A stretch of 64,000 nucleotides of DNA from VSJD01 sp041653875 (GCA_041653875.1 JBAZEM010000009.1:1-64000), one strand, 5' to 3'. Counted from the stretch's first letter, positions 7,314 to 16,860 are shown. Notes: generated from the letters alone by a model not told the origin. Translations and numbers: made by a program.

Positions 7314-10300
7314 TTACAATCCGACGTCCATGCGCACTTTCGGGAACTTGGTGAACCAGAACTGGACCCAGAAGGTGTAGTCATTGCTTTGGCCGGTGCC
7401 GGCGTTGTCTTGAAATTCACAGCCGACTTTATAAGCGATGCATTCCAGGGTCCGCTGGAAAGTCAGGCCCCAGGCCTGCATGTTGGAGGTTTCGAATTCG
7501 TAGCGGCAATAGACGCTGTATTCCCAGTTGACAAAAGGCGAAAACGTGAGTTCGTTGTTGAGCAGACTGCTGGGGATGGCGTTGTCGAAACGGTGTTCGA
7601 CGGAATATTTCCAGAGGGTCCCGTCGTACACCGACAGGCGCGTGTTGATGGTCTGCGCCTGGTTGGCGTACTGGTCGTAGGAGCCGTCGATTTTCAATTC
7701 CATCCAGTCGAAGGGCGTGGAACGCACGTCCCAGCAGATGTTACTGAACTGATTTTCGTTTGGCTGGGGATCCAGGCGATAGACCACCCAGAGGTCGGCA
7801 TTGATCAGGTCGTACACCGAGTGGCTTTTCATTTGTTGTTTGTTGTAGCGCTGGGTCTGGATTTTGTTGCGCATGCCGAACTGGATTTGATTGGCCTTGC
7901 CGAGCGCGTCGACGCCGTCGAACTGGTAGAGGTTGTTCGAGGTCACGTTGGGCTCGGGCACCAGGGTGTAATTGGCGTACGGCTCCGCAATGTGCCGCAC
8001 GTTGTTGATGACATCGCCGGGATAGGTTTCCCAGACTTTGAAGGCCTTGAAGGATGTTTCCAGGCCCAGTTCGGGGGCCGAACGGAAGCGGGCTTCCGCG
8101 TCCCGGTAGAGGGTGTTGGTCGTCGAGGTTGCCACCGGTTGGTTGTTGGTGTCGAAGGTCGTGACCGTGGCCACGCTCGTATAGCTTTCCACGGTCTTGG
8201 AATAATAGGCGCCTTGCCATCCGGCGCGCGGGATGACGTTCAGGAAGCCAACCAGCTTGTTCGGGTAGTAGATCATGTGCGCGGTGTTGAAACGGCCGGC
8301 CGCGTAATTGTTCAAGCCGGGGGAATTGGTCAGCAAGTTGGCCTCCCATGACTTTTGAAGATAGGAGGCTTCCGTATCGCCCTGGTAATAGAGCGGCGTT
8401 TCCCGAATTTGCTGGCGCGAAAAATCCAGTTTCAATTCCGGCAGGCGGTCCACGGTGGTATAAAAGTCATTCAGGCGTTTTTCGACCATCAGGCTGGCGG
8501 TATAATGTTCGGCGCGATGTCCCAGCACGATGTAGTTGTCCGGCTCCGGACTGGCCTTGTATTCCTCGCGGAAGAATTGCTCGATGATTTTCGGGTCGCT
8601 GAGATAATTGATCTGCGACATGAAATAGTTCCGTTCGTCGAACGACTGGTTGTGGTAAAGCCGCAGGCGGTAACGGTCGTTGTCGATTTTATAAGGCTGG
8701 GTGGCGCCCTCATCGGGCCAGGCGTCGTGGGTGTAATACGTGATCAAGTCGCCGGCCCAGGGTTCCTCTTCGTCCGTCTCTTTGGCCCGATCGTCCTGGA
8801 GCATCCGGCCGTAGTTCCAGAAATTGTTGTCCTTTTGGGCGATATTGCGCTCCGTGGAAAGCCCCTTGGCGTTGCCGCTGGCGCTCCACATGAAGTCCTG
8901 GCCCAGCCCCACGCCGCGTCGCATGCGCAAATCGATATGCGAGGCCGCCTCCAGTTTGCGGTCGATGCGGTAATTGAACTCGGTCAGCAGAAAGGCGTAC
9001 ATCCGGCTGCTGTAGCCGGGCACGATGCTCATGAAGTTTTTGTCGCCGATATTCTGGTTCCAGTACGGGCTGTACATGACTGGCACGCCATTGAGGTAGA
9101 GCACGATGTGCCGGGCGCGAACATGCCGGCCGGGCGTGATCCATACCTTCCTGGCGCGGAAATAGGCGGAGGGATGGTCCCCCTCGCAGGTGCTTAACTT
9201 GGCGTCTTCGAGCAAGTATTCGTTGGCGCCGACCCGCCGGGATGAATCGGCCCTGGCGTAAAACGGGTCCAGAAAAGCGTTGAAACCGCCGAAGTCGCCC
9301 TTTTGGTTTTTGAAGTTATAGCGCAGTTTGTCGCCGATCCAGATATCGCTGTCGCGCTCGAAGGTCACGTTGCCTTCCGCCAGCACGTCGTAGCTCTGCA
9401 TGTTGACGACGGCATGATCGCCCCGCAGGGATTCGTTGTCCCGGCGCACGATCACGTGTCCGGTTCCAATCATCAGGTTTTTCTCGCGCTCATACTCCAG
9501 GCTGTCGGCCTGCACCTCGATCGGGGAAGGGGCGTGCCGCCGAATAGCCCTGGGATAGGCGTCTTCCAGGAGCAGGCGGTTCAGCAGGGCCAGGTCATCC
9601 CCCTCCGGTTTCTGGGCAAGCAACAGTTTGGTTTTCTTGCTCAGGGCCACTTCGGCGAACCGGTTCTTGTCATAAAAAGAGTCGCTGAGAATCACCTGGT
9701 TCAGGAAAGCGATCAGGGCGTTAAGCAGCGCCGGCGGCGGCGGCGCCGCGCCGGTATAGTCCAGCAACTCTTGGCGGATTGCCGGCCGCAGTCCGTCGCG
9801 CAGGTAAAGCGATACCGCTTCCTTGCCGAGCCGCAGGCTGAGCGCAAAGGCGCGGGGTTCCAGCAGATCCTTGTCCGTCATAAAGCAGGGCAGGGTCCAT
9901 CCCGGGCTGATTTCGTTAGGATATGCGTCTTCCAGCAGGCGCCGGTTGAGTTGGGGCAGACTCGCTGTCCCGGGCTCTTTGCCCAGCAGATCACGGGTGC
10001 GCGACGAGAGTTCGGTGTCCGCGAAAATATCTTCATCGAACAGGGGCGCCTGGCGGATAATGCGGTTGAGATCGTCCACGACGGCCTGGACCAGTTCCGC
10101 GGAAGGCGCGGCGCCCGCCCGGTAATCGTCCAGCAGGCGCAATGTGGCGGGCGAACAGGCGTCCTGGAGATATGTGGAAACGGGGTCGTTGGCGTTGTGG
10201 AGCTTGAGCAATAGACGGGGGGCATCCGTCAGCTGGTCGCTCGTCAAGAGCCATTGCGCCACCTCCGGCGCGTCGCTCGCCTCGGCCAGGGCCGCCCCGG

Positions 10301-10370
10301 TCAAATTAAACGCGAGCAAGACCAGCGCACAGAGCCGGATTCCCCAGTTGACATTCGATCTGCCTGCCAT
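7314..10370 (-). CDS. lptD: LptD-like LPS-assembly outer-membrane protein with duplicated N-terminal domain
   Basis: A 1018-residue secreted protein. A signal peptide (about residues 1-30, ending GAALAEA) is followed by two copies of an about 100-residue alpha-helical unit (about 55-154 and 176-276), each ending LNR-LLEDAYP. Next comes an OstA/LptA-like jelly-roll (about 284-390, with GTGHVIVRRDNESLRG), then a long Tyr/Trp/Asn-rich beta-barrel region ending in aromatic strands. LptD inserts lipopolysaccharide into the outer leaflet. The two N-terminal copies are not part of standard LptD and are described under findings. Start 10370 is chosen for the signal peptide and CAGGAA upstream; a longer frame to 10745 overlaps rng. 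It is the last gene of the mre operon. Confidence 0.85.
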   Translation of the reverse strand: MAGRSNVNWGIRLCALVLLAFNLTGAALAEASDAPEVAQWLLTSDQLTDAPRLLLKLHNANDPVSTYLQDACSPATLRLLDDYRAGAAPSAELVQAVVDDLNRIIRQAPLFDEDIFADTELSSRTRDLLGKEPGTASLPQLNRRLLEDAYPNEISPGWTLPCFMTDKDLLEPRAFALSLRLGKEAVSLYLRDGLRPAIRQELLDYTGAAPPPPALLNALIAFLNQVILSDSFYDKNRFAEVALSKKTKLLLAQKPEGDDLALLNRLLLEDAYPRAIRRHAPSPIEVQADSLEYEREKNLMIGTGHVIVRRDNESLRGDHAVVNMQSYDVLAEGNVTFERDSDIWIGDKLRYNFKNQKGDFGGFNAFLDPFYARADSSRRVGANEYLLEDAKLSTCEGDHPSAYFRARKVWITPGRHVRARHIVLYLNGVPVMYSPYWNQNIGDKNFMSIVPGYSSRMYAFLLTEFNYRIDRKLEAASHIDLRMRRGVGLGQDFMWSASGNAKGLSTERNIAQKDNNFWNYGRMLQDDRAKETDEEEPWAGDLITYYTHDAWPDEGATQPYKIDNDRYRLRLYHNQSFDERNYFMSQINYLSDPKIIEQFFREEYKASPEPDNYIVLGHRAEHYTASLMVEKRLNDFYTTVDRLPELKLDFSRQQIRETPLYYQGDTEASYLQKSWEANLLTNSPGLNNYAAGRFNTAHMIYYPNKLVGFLNVIPRAGWQGAYYSKTVESYTSVATVTTFDTNNQPVATSTTNTLYRDAEARFRSAPELGLETSFKAFKVWETYPGDVINNVRHIAEPYANYTLVPEPNVTSNNLYQFDGVDALGKANQIQFGMRNKIQTQRYNKQQMKSHSVYDLINADLWVVYRLDPQPNENQFSNICWDVRSTPFDWMELKIDGSYDQYANQAQTINTRLSVYDGTLWKYSVEHRFDNAIPSSLLNNELTFSPFVNWEYSVYCRYEFETSNMQAWGLTFQRTLECIAYKVGCEFQDNAGTGQSNDYTFWVQFWFTKFPKVRMDVGL

Positions 10371-10432
10371 AGTTCGGTTTCCTGAAAGGCCGATAGTTTT
10401 TAGCATGATTCCAGCCGGACTACCAAGCCAAA

Positions 10433-12028
10433 TCAGGATGTTTTTTCGCGGGTCACATTGGCGTATAGCTCCTCGTTTGTCGCGGCGTTGACGATGGAGA
10501 TGTCCTCGATATGCCGCGCGGGTTCCGCCCGGAAGCTGAGGCGTCCGTCGAATTTTTTCTGCATGTCCATCAGGAGTACCTCGTCCTCCTCGCGCAGGCG
10601 CTTGAGAATGGTGGGATTGACCGTGATGCGCAGTTCCGGCACCTCCTTCTTTTCGATCTGATGCTTGCGCAGGATGGCCAGGATGCGGCGTTGGATTTCC
10701 ACGCTCATATTGAGCGGCGACTTGACGCTGCCGCGTCCGTGGCAATAGGGGCAGTCCACATACAGGGTGGCTTCGATGCTTTCGGCCACGCGTTGGCGGG
10801 TCATCTCCAGGAGGCCCATTGACGAAATCGGCAGGACGTTCGTGCGCGCCTTGTCGCGCTGGAGCGCCTCCTTGAGCGCGAAATAAACCTGGTTGCGGTG
10901 CTTTTTGTGGCGCATGTCGATCAGGTCCAGCACGATCAGGCCCCCGATATTCCTAAGCCGCAGGTGGCGGGCGATTTCCTGCACCGCTTCCAGGTTGACC
11001 TGCAGAATCGTGTCGTCCTGGTTGGAGGCGCCCTTGTGTTGGCCGGTATTGACGTCGATGGCGATCAGGGCTTCAGTTTCATCGAAGATGATGCATCCGC
11101 CGGATTTGAGCGTGACTTTGCGGCGGAAGGCCTCTTCGATCTGGCGGGCGACGTCGAAATGCTCGAAGATCGGGCGGGCCCCTTCGTAGAGCTTGACGCT
11201 GGTGTGCACGTGCCGCGAAATGCGGGCCAGGATGTCCTTGATGCGTTTGTATTCCTCCTTGGAATCGATGACGATGCTGTCGAGATCCTCGGTGACGGAA
11301 TCGCGCACAATCCGCTCCACGAGATCGGGTTCCTGGTACAGACAGCAGGGGGCGCGTTTCTCGCTGGAGGCCTTCTGGATATCCTGCCAGGTGGCCAGCA
11401 GCGAGCGCATGTCGCGCACAAAGCTCGTGCTGGCGGCGCCGGCGCCGGCCGTGCGTATAATTAGTCCGCAGCCCTCGGGCACCGGCAGGCGGCTGAGCAC
11501 TTTTTTCAGGCGTTTGCGCTCCTTGTCGTCCTCGATTTTGCGCGAAATGCCTCGTAATTTACTGCCCGGCATGAGCACAAAGTAACGGCTGGGGATACTC
11601 AGGCTGGCTGTCACACGCGGCCCCTTGGTGCCGATGGGACCCTTGGAAACCTGGACGCAGATTTCCGAGCCCACCCGGAAATGTTTGGAAATTTCCTCGC
11701 GGGTGAACTGGCGCCGCCGGGGCGCGTTCCGGGCGGCCACGCCCTCCATGGCCTCCAGGCGCGAGACGTCCTCGGGGAACATGTCCCAGTAATGGATGAA
11801 GGCGTTTTTGCGCAGGCCGATATCCACAAACGCGGCCTGCAGGCCGTCCTCCAGGTTCTGCACCACCCCCTTGAAGATGCTGCCGACAATCCGTTCCTCG
11901 GCGGGGTGCTCGATTTTGAAATCCTCCAGTTTGCCGCCTTCGAGCACGGCCACGCGCGTTTGCAGGCTTTCCGCGCTGATAATGATTTGCTTCTGGTCGC
12001 CGCTTTTTTTTCGTCGGAATACTGACAT
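10433..12028 (-). CDS. rng: Ribonuclease G/E family endoribonuclease
   Basis: A 531-residue protein of RNase G length. Order: S1-like RNA-binding part (about 38-130, with IVGSIFKGVVQNLEDGLQAA), the catalytic DNase I-like region with IFDETEALIAIDVNTGQ (acidic metal-binding residues), and the Zn-link cysteines in CPYCHGRGSV, followed by the small C-terminal domain. It cuts single-stranded AU-rich RNA in rRNA maturation and mRNA decay. ATG 12028 (MSVFRRKK) has AAAGGA eight bases upstream; in-frame starts further upstream lack one. It follows rodA by 28 bases; rng also neighbours mreBCD in Proteobacteria. Confidence 0.92.
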   Translation of the reverse strand: MSVFRRKKSGDQKQIIISAESLQTRVAVLEGGKLEDFKIEHPAEERIVGSIFKGVVQNLEDGLQAAFVDIGLRKNAFIHYWDMFPEDVSRLEAMEGVAARNAPRRRQFTREEISKHFRVGSEICVQVSKGPIGTKGPRVTASLSIPSRYFVLMPGSKLRGISRKIEDDKERKRLKKVLSRLPVPEGCGLIIRTAGAGAASTSFVRDMRSLLATWQDIQKASSEKRAPCCLYQEPDLVERIVRDSVTEDLDSIVIDSKEEYKRIKDILARISRHVHTSVKLYEGARPIFEHFDVARQIEEAFRRKVTLKSGGCIIFDETEALIAIDVNTGQHKGASNQDDTILQVNLEAVQEIARHLRLRNIGGLIVLDLIDMRHKKHRNQVYFALKEALQRDKARTNVLPISSMGLLEMTRQRVAESIEATLYVDCPYCHGRGSVKSPLNMSVEIQRRILAILRKHQIEKKEVPELRITVNPTILKRLREEDEVLLMDMQKKFDGRLSFRAEPARHIEDISIVNAATNEELYANVTREKTS

Positions 12029-12056
12029 AAAATTGAATCCTTTCATAATCTCGATC

Positions 12057-13241
12057 TTATCTCCATTCTCCCCGGATATATACGCTTTGCACAATGCCCA
12101 GGGCAGTCATTGTGCAGATCATAAACGTTCCGCCATAACTGATCAGCGGGAGTGGGATTCCCTTGACCGGCAGGAGGCCGATCGTCATTGCGATATTGAC
12201 GAAGACATGGCAGAACAACATGGTCACGATGCCCACGCACAACAGGCGGCCCATCTTGTCGGCCGCGGATTCCGCCGCGCGCAAACCGGCGGCCAGCAGG
12301 ACGCCGAAGAGCGCGAGCGTGACGGCCCCGCCCATGAATCCTTTTTCCTCGGCAATCACCGAGAAAATGAAATCGCTGGGCGCCACGGTGCGCGGCAGAA
12401 ATCCCAGGAGATTCTGCGTTCCCTGGAGATAGCCTTTGCCCGTAAGCCCGCCCGAGCCCACCGCGATCTTGGATTGGGCCTTGTTCCATCCCGCGCCCGA
12501 CAGGTCGTGTTTGCTGTCCAGGAAAACCGCGATCCGGTCCCGCTGGTAGGATGTGATCCCAATCCGGCTCATCAGCTGTTCGTGCCGGTCCGCATCCATG
12601 CCCAGCTTGGGCGGGATGACGATCAATGCCAGCGCGCCGCCGGCCAGCACGATCCCCAGCGCCGCCCATGCGGCCAATCGCGCTCCCGGCACGCCGGCGG
12701 CCCACATGATGCCGGCCAATATGGGCAGAAAAATCAGCGCCATGCCCAGGTCCGGCTGGATAACGATCAGCGCCATGGGCGCCAGCGCCAGCGCCAGACC
12801 GAAGATCACCAATCGGCCGCGGCGCAGGTTCCTGCCCGGCCATCCGAACAATCTGGAGAGCAGTATGATGACCGCCAGTTTCATGAGCTCAGCCGGCTGA
12901 AGATCGAAGCCGGGCAGTTGAATCCAGCGCGAGGCGCGATTGATTTTATGCCCGATATGCGGCACAAATACCAGGACCAGCAGGATCAAGCCGGCGGCAT
13001 AAATCCACCAAGCCATGCGTGTCCAGTGGTGATAGTCGATAATCGCAAATCCCAGGAACAACAGGATGCCCAAGGAGGCCCAATAGAGCTGTTTGCGGAA
13101 CATCGACTGGTACAAGGGATCCGGGTTGCCGTAAACCGCGCTGAAAATGAAGACGATGCCGATGCCCAGCAACGCCAGCATGGCGGCCAGCAGGCTCCAA
13201 TTCATCCGGCGCAAGGGACGCAAGTAAAGAAAAAAGCTCAT
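12057..13241 (-). CDS. rodA: RodA, peptidoglycan glycosyltransferase of the elongation complex
   Basis: A 394-residue SEDS family integral membrane protein with about ten hydrophobic segments. Conserved stretches include GSGGLTGKGYLQGTQ and the C-terminal GIPLPLISYGGTFMICTM, the SEDS signature. RodA polymerises lipid II strands during side-wall growth together with the class B penicillin-binding protein encoded immediately upstream (mrdA). The spacing to mrdA is 153 bases and is filled by a dispersed repeat (13274-13378), so the ribosome-binding site is poor (GAAGG about 17 bases before ATG). Confidence 0.95.
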   Translation of the reverse strand: MSFFLYLRPLRRMNWSLLAAMLALLGIGIVFIFSAVYGNPDPLYQSMFRKQLYWASLGILLFLGFAIIDYHHWTRMAWWIYAAGLILLVLVFVPHIGHKINRASRWIQLPGFDLQPAELMKLAVIILLSRLFGWPGRNLRRGRLVIFGLALALAPMALIVIQPDLGMALIFLPILAGIMWAAGVPGARLAAWAALGIVLAGGALALIVIPPKLGMDADRHEQLMSRIGITSYQRDRIAVFLDSKHDLSGAGWNKAQSKIAVGSGGLTGKGYLQGTQNLLGFLPRTVAPSDFIFSVIAEEKGFMGGAVTLALFGVLLAAGLRAAESAADKMGRLLCVGIVTMLFCHVFVNIAMTIGLLPVKGIPLPLISYGGTFMICTMTALGIVQSVYIRGEWR

Positions 13242-13273
13242 AAAAGATGCCTGCCTTCAAAACTCTTAAAAGA

Positions 13274-13378
13274 AACATCCAACATCCAACATCCAACATC
13301 CAACATCGAACATCGAATATAAAACGAAAGTTCGGACACTTCGGCGTTGGGTGTTCGATGTTCGATGTTCGATGTTTT
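13274..13378. repeat. Inverted repeat built of CCAACAT/CGAACAT units inside the rodA-mrdA operon
   Basis: The left arm is a run of 8-base units (CCAACAT, then CGAACAT), and the right arm is its complement (GTTCGATGTTCGATGTT), separated by about 25 bases. Relatives lie at 21860-21970 and 60514-60553. It lies wholly between mrdA and rodA, so it would be transcribed as a hairpin in the operon mRNA. Confidence 0.85.
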
Positions 13379-13394
13379 CTTCTTCCAGCATGGT

Positions 13395-15236
13395 TCAGCC
13401 GTTTCCTTCCCCGTCGAAAATTTCACGCATCAACTGGCGCATGCGCGGGCCCACCGAGAGCCCGCCCGAAATCGCGTCATCCATTACGATGGCCACCGCA
13501 TAACGCGGATGCTCGAAGGGGGCGAACAGAATCATCCAGCCGTGTTTCTGGCCGGCGCTTTTGCGCCCGTATTCGGCCGTGCCGGTTTTGCCGGCCATGA
13601 TGACGCCCTCCAGACGGGCCAGGCGCCCGGTGCCTTCCGCGTCCTGGATGACGTCGCGCATGCCGTTTTTGACCAAGGCCAAATGGTCTCCCGGCCATGG
13701 CATGCGGCGAACGACCAGCGGCGGGATTTCCTGGAATTCCGGGGCGCTTGGCCCGCGTTCGGCCATTACTATGCGCGGCTGATAAAGGCAGCCGTCATTG
13801 GCGATGGTCGCCGTCAGCATGGCCATCTGCAGGGGCGTCACCTGCAGGGCGCCCTGGCCGATCGCGATGTTGCAGGTGTCGCCATCGCGCCAGGCCTCGC
13901 CGGTAATCCGGCGCTTCCAGGCCTTGCCCGGCAAAAGGCCGGCGCTTTCGCCGTCGAGGCTGATGCCGGTTTTTTGGCCAAAGCCGGCGGCCTGTGCCAT
14001 GTTGTAGATGCCGTCGAATCCGCACTTCAGGCCTAACTGATAAAAATATACGTTGCAGGAAACCCGGATGGCCCGGCGCAAATTAACGCGCCCATGCGCC
14101 TCGCCCATATAACAGTCGAAGCGTTGCTTGCCCAGTTCGAAATAGCCTGGGCAATCCAGGGTCAAATTGGGATCCACGCCCTGCCCCAGGGCGGCGAGCG
14201 CCACCAGCGGTTTGAAGATACTGCCCGGCGCATAAAGGCCGTTCAGGGCGCGGTTGAAGATCGGCTTGCGGGGGTCGGCCAACAAACTATTCCAGTCATC
14301 CTGCGTGATTTTGGGACAGAACAGATTGGGGTCGAATTCCGGGTTGCTGACCATGGCCAGCACGTCGCCGTTGCGCGGGTCCACGACCACCACGGCGCCG
14401 GCGTTGTCGCCCAAGACTTGTTCCGCCGCCTGTTGGATGCGCAGGTCGATGGTCAGCTTCAAATCGCCGCCTGGCACCGGCTCGCGCAGGGTCGTTTCGT
14501 CATGCTTAAAACCGGTGACGTCCACCTGCACCAGCCGGCCGCCGGCCCGGCCGGCCAATAATTCGTCGAATCTTTTTTCCAGGCCGGTTTTGCCGGTCAG
14601 GTCGGGCAGATAGTAATTGTACAGTTCATCCTCTTCGTTTTGAATTTCCGCCGTGCCCACGTATCCCAGCAGGTGGGCGAGAACGGAACCTTGGGGATAA
14701 ATCCGGTCCGCATCCATCACGATATCCACACCTGGCAGGCGCGCGCCGGCTTCCGCCAGGCGGGCCAGGGTCTGTTCGTTCACGCTTCGCCAGGCTATCA
14801 GCGGCAGGGCTTTGCGGCTGTAAAGATGGTTGGCGATCCGGGCCTGATCGATCTGCGGGGGCTGCCCGATGATGGCGGCGATTTGTTGAATGGTTTTCCA
14901 GGTTTCCGTGGCGATGTTCCGCCGCTTACCCGTTGGCCGGCCGGTAACGCTGGACGCAGAGCTGGGGGCATACTGCAGTTCCTCCAGATAGAGGGCGATT
15001 CCATAATTGGGCGCATTGTCGGCCAGGCGTACGCCCTGGCGATCGTATATTTTCCCGCGGATGCCCGGAATGCGCACGCGGCGCAGGGACTGTTGTTCCA
15101 GGTTGTTCATATAATACGCGCTGCGCCCCACCTGGATGTGCCACAGCGCGATTGCCAGGACGCCCAGAGCCGACAGGATGAAAATCTTCAGCCAGCGCAG
15201 GCGGGCATATTCGTTTGTTGTCAGGCGCAGGCTCAT
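13395..15236 (-). CDS. mrdA: Penicillin-binding protein 2 (elongation transpeptidase)
   Basis: A 613-residue class B penicillin-binding protein. One N-terminal membrane helix (about 16-34) is followed by the pedestal domain beginning GIRGKIYDRQGVRLADN. The transpeptidase domain carries the active-site S339-xx-K342 (APGSIFKP), SCN at 393-395 and a KTGTAEYG box near residue 555. It cross-links peptidoglycan in the periplasm with RodA, MreC and MreD. The start overlaps the end of mreD by four bases (ATGA), showing translational coupling. Confidence 0.95.
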   Translation of the reverse strand: MSLRLTTNEYARLRWLKIFILSALGVLAIALWHIQVGRSAYYMNNLEQQSLRRVRIPGIRGKIYDRQGVRLADNAPNYGIALYLEELQYAPSSASSVTGRPTGKRRNIATETWKTIQQIAAIIGQPPQIDQARIANHLYSRKALPLIAWRSVNEQTLARLAEAGARLPGVDIVMDADRIYPQGSVLAHLLGYVGTAEIQNEEDELYNYYLPDLTGKTGLEKRFDELLAGRAGGRLVQVDVTGFKHDETTLREPVPGGDLKLTIDLRIQQAAEQVLGDNAGAVVVVDPRNGDVLAMVSNPEFDPNLFCPKITQDDWNSLLADPRKPIFNRALNGLYAPGSIFKPLVALAALGQGVDPNLTLDCPGYFELGKQRFDCYMGEAHGRVNLRRAIRVSCNVYFYQLGLKCGFDGIYNMAQAAGFGQKTGISLDGESAGLLPGKAWKRRITGEAWRDGDTCNIAIGQGALQVTPLQMAMLTATIANDGCLYQPRIVMAERGPSAPEFQEIPPLVVRRMPWPGDHLALVKNGMRDVIQDAEGTGRLARLEGVIMAGKTGTAEYGRKSAGQKHGWMILFAPFEHPRYAVAIVMDDAISGGLSVGPRMRQLMREIFDGEGNG

Positions 15237-15748
15237 GTGGGCGCCTCCACAACGATATTGCCCGTCAACCGGTCGAGCCGTTCCAAAACGGCGAAGACGA
15301 TCGGCGCCAAAACCATGCCGAACAAGGCGGCGCCGATGGCCTTGAGCGCGATCCGGGGAAACGATATTTCATGCAGGCCGGCGCCGCCGATCAGCAGCAA
15401 GCCATAGAGGCCGAATACGAGGAGCAAGCCGGCCAGGAGGCCGAATGCCATGTGGGTCACACCCCGGGCGCTAAAGACTCCGTCGCGGTGAAGCCAGGCG
15501 GCGATGCCCAGCACGCCAAAGACAATGCTGGAATAGCCCAGCGGCAGGGCCTCAAGGCTGTCGCACAGCGCTCCGCCGGCGATGGCCGCCGTCAGCATCA
15601 GCGCGAGCGAGCGGTGGAGTGCGTAATAAAGCACGACACTCAAAACCAGCGGCGCCTTGGCCTGACCCAGCAAGGTCAGTCCCGGCAAGACTAATTGCGT
15701 CACGGCGGCGATCAGCAGGGCCGCGGCCATTATGACAAGGTTCATCAT
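15233..15748 (-). CDS. mreD: MreD-like rod-shape membrane protein
   Basis: A 171-residue, very hydrophobic protein with about five membrane segments and little sequence signature. Assignment rests on size, hydropathy, the weak resemblance of SIVFGVLGIAAW and GVTHMAFGLLAGLLLVF to MreD segments, and its position between mreC and mrdA, which is where MreD belongs. MreD is a membrane partner of MreC in the elongasome. GAGGAA lies about 13 bases upstream of two consecutive ATG codons. Function is inferred mainly from context. Confidence 0.75.
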   Translation of the reverse strand: MMNLVIMAAALLIAAVTQLVLPGLTLLGQAKAPLVLSVVLYYALHRSLALMLTAAIAGGALCDSLEALPLGYSSIVFGVLGIAAWLHRDGVFSARGVTHMAFGLLAGLLLVFGLYGLLLIGGAGLHEISFPRIALKAIGAALFGMVLAPIVFAVLERLDRLTGNIVVEAPT

Positions 15749-15784
15749 TGTTCGTTCTTGGTTCCTCGTTCTTCGTTTCCACGC

Positions 15785-15909
15785 TCTGATCAGAAGTCAG
15801 AAGACAGTAGTCAGAATTCAGAATTCTAACTCATGACGGAATCTAAATTCCCTGGTCGATTCTCGGGCTGGCCTCATTCTGAATTCTGACTCCTGAATTC
15901 TGTCTTCTG
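15785..15909. repeat. CAGAATTCTGACT-type inverted repeat spanning the mreC stop codon
   Basis: The left arm (CAGAAGTCAGAAGACAGTAG and TCAGAATTCAGAATTCT) pairs with the right arm (CATTCTGAATTCTGACTCCTG and ATTCTGTCTTCTG). The right arm extends into the mreC reading frame, which stops at 15874. Similar strings occur at 18105-18120, 62271-62350, 62585-62610 and 62795-62822. Confidence 0.8.
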
Positions 15910-16710
15910 TGCGGTCGCGGCATCATTGCTCATCACGAACATCAGGTCCAATGACCGGAAATTTGAGGTCGGCACGATCTCAGCCGTCTGGTACAGTCCC
16001 GACGGATCCAGGTGCGCCTGGGCAACACGCCCGATTACCAGTCCGGATGGGTACACGCCGCCCAGACCGGATGTAACCACTTCATCGCCCGGCATGATCG
16101 GCGCCGCCTTGTCGATGAAATCCATCCGGCAGGAAGCTTGTCCGCGCCAGGATATACCCTGCCCCTGGACAATACCGAATGCATCCGAACGCGCGAGCCG
16201 GGCCGATATCCTGCAGGCCGGGTCCACCAGGAACAGGACATCGCTCGTGGTCCTGGAAATTCGGGTGATACGTCCGGCCAGGCCCTCGGGTGTAATGACG
16301 GCCATGTCTATGGCGATGCCGTCGGTCGAACCCTTGTTCAGGCGGGCCGTTTGCCACCAGGCATTCACGTCCCGGGCAACGATTTCGGCGGCGATCAAAC
16401 GCCGGCCGACATGCGCCGAAAGCCCCAGCATCTGGCGCAAGGCGCGATTTTCCTGTTCCAATAGTTGCGCCTGACGCAATTCCAGGCGTAATTGGGCGAT
16501 TTCGGCCAGGAGCTGGGTCTGGTGCGCGATTGGCGTTTTGTCTTGAAATAAGCCGCCGCCGGCCGCCAATAGACGCGCCATGGGAAGGGAGATGGGTGCG
16601 GTCGCATCCCGCAGGAAGGCATTCATGCGGGCGGTTGTGGAACCGGGCAGATTGACTAAAACGACAATCGCAATGCCGGCCAATATCAGAATATAGAAAC
16701 TTCGCTTCAC
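15874..16710 (-). CDS. mreC: Rod-shape-determining protein MreC
   Basis: A 278-residue bitopic protein. A membrane helix (about 4-22) is followed by a coiled coil (LLAEIAQLRLELRQAQLLEQ, about 67-95) and the beta-rich MreC domain, with GLAGRITRISRTTSDVLFLVD, GDEVVTSGLGGVYPSGLVIG and a final hydrophobic strand. MreC organises PBP2 and RodA on the outer face of the membrane. The start is GTG with TTGGAG upstream. The last dozen residues (about AQKTEFRSQNSE) are encoded by the dispersed repeat at 15785-15909, so the native C-terminus has been replaced or extended. Confidence 0.93.
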   Translation of the reverse strand: MKRSFYILILAGIAIVVLVNLPGSTTARMNAFLRDATAPISLPMARLLAAGGGLFQDKTPIAHQTQLLAEIAQLRLELRQAQLLEQENRALRQMLGLSAHVGRRLIAAEIVARDVNAWWQTARLNKGSTDGIAIDMAVITPEGLAGRITRISRTTSDVLFLVDPACRISARLARSDAFGIVQGQGISWRGQASCRMDFIDKAAPIMPGDEVVTSGLGGVYPSGLVIGRVAQAHLDPSGLYQTAEIVPTSNFRSLDLMFVMSNDAATAQKTEFRSQNSE

Positions 16711-16860
16711 GCCAAAACTCCAAACCTTTCCTATTCATGGCTTGGCACGAATAGATCAGGCAATCCTTTTTGGCGACGAAATGAAAGCGATACGCCTTGC
16801 GGGCGTATGGGGATGAAGGCGCTATGCGAAGCGGAAGACCAGCCGTCAAAGTCGCGCGAC

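Noticed and set aside
10371..10745. N-terminal extension of the lptD frame to 10745
   Set aside because: It overlaps the 3' end of rng on the same strand and would bury the clear signal peptide that starts at 10370.
11796..13322. A 508-codon plus-strand open frame
   Set aside because: Antisense of rodA and the rng 5' end; its end runs into the CCAACAT repeat.
13274..13378. Short regular units suggested a CRISPR array
   Set aside because: Units are 8 bases long without spacers and are arranged as two complementary arms, so it is an inverted-repeat element.
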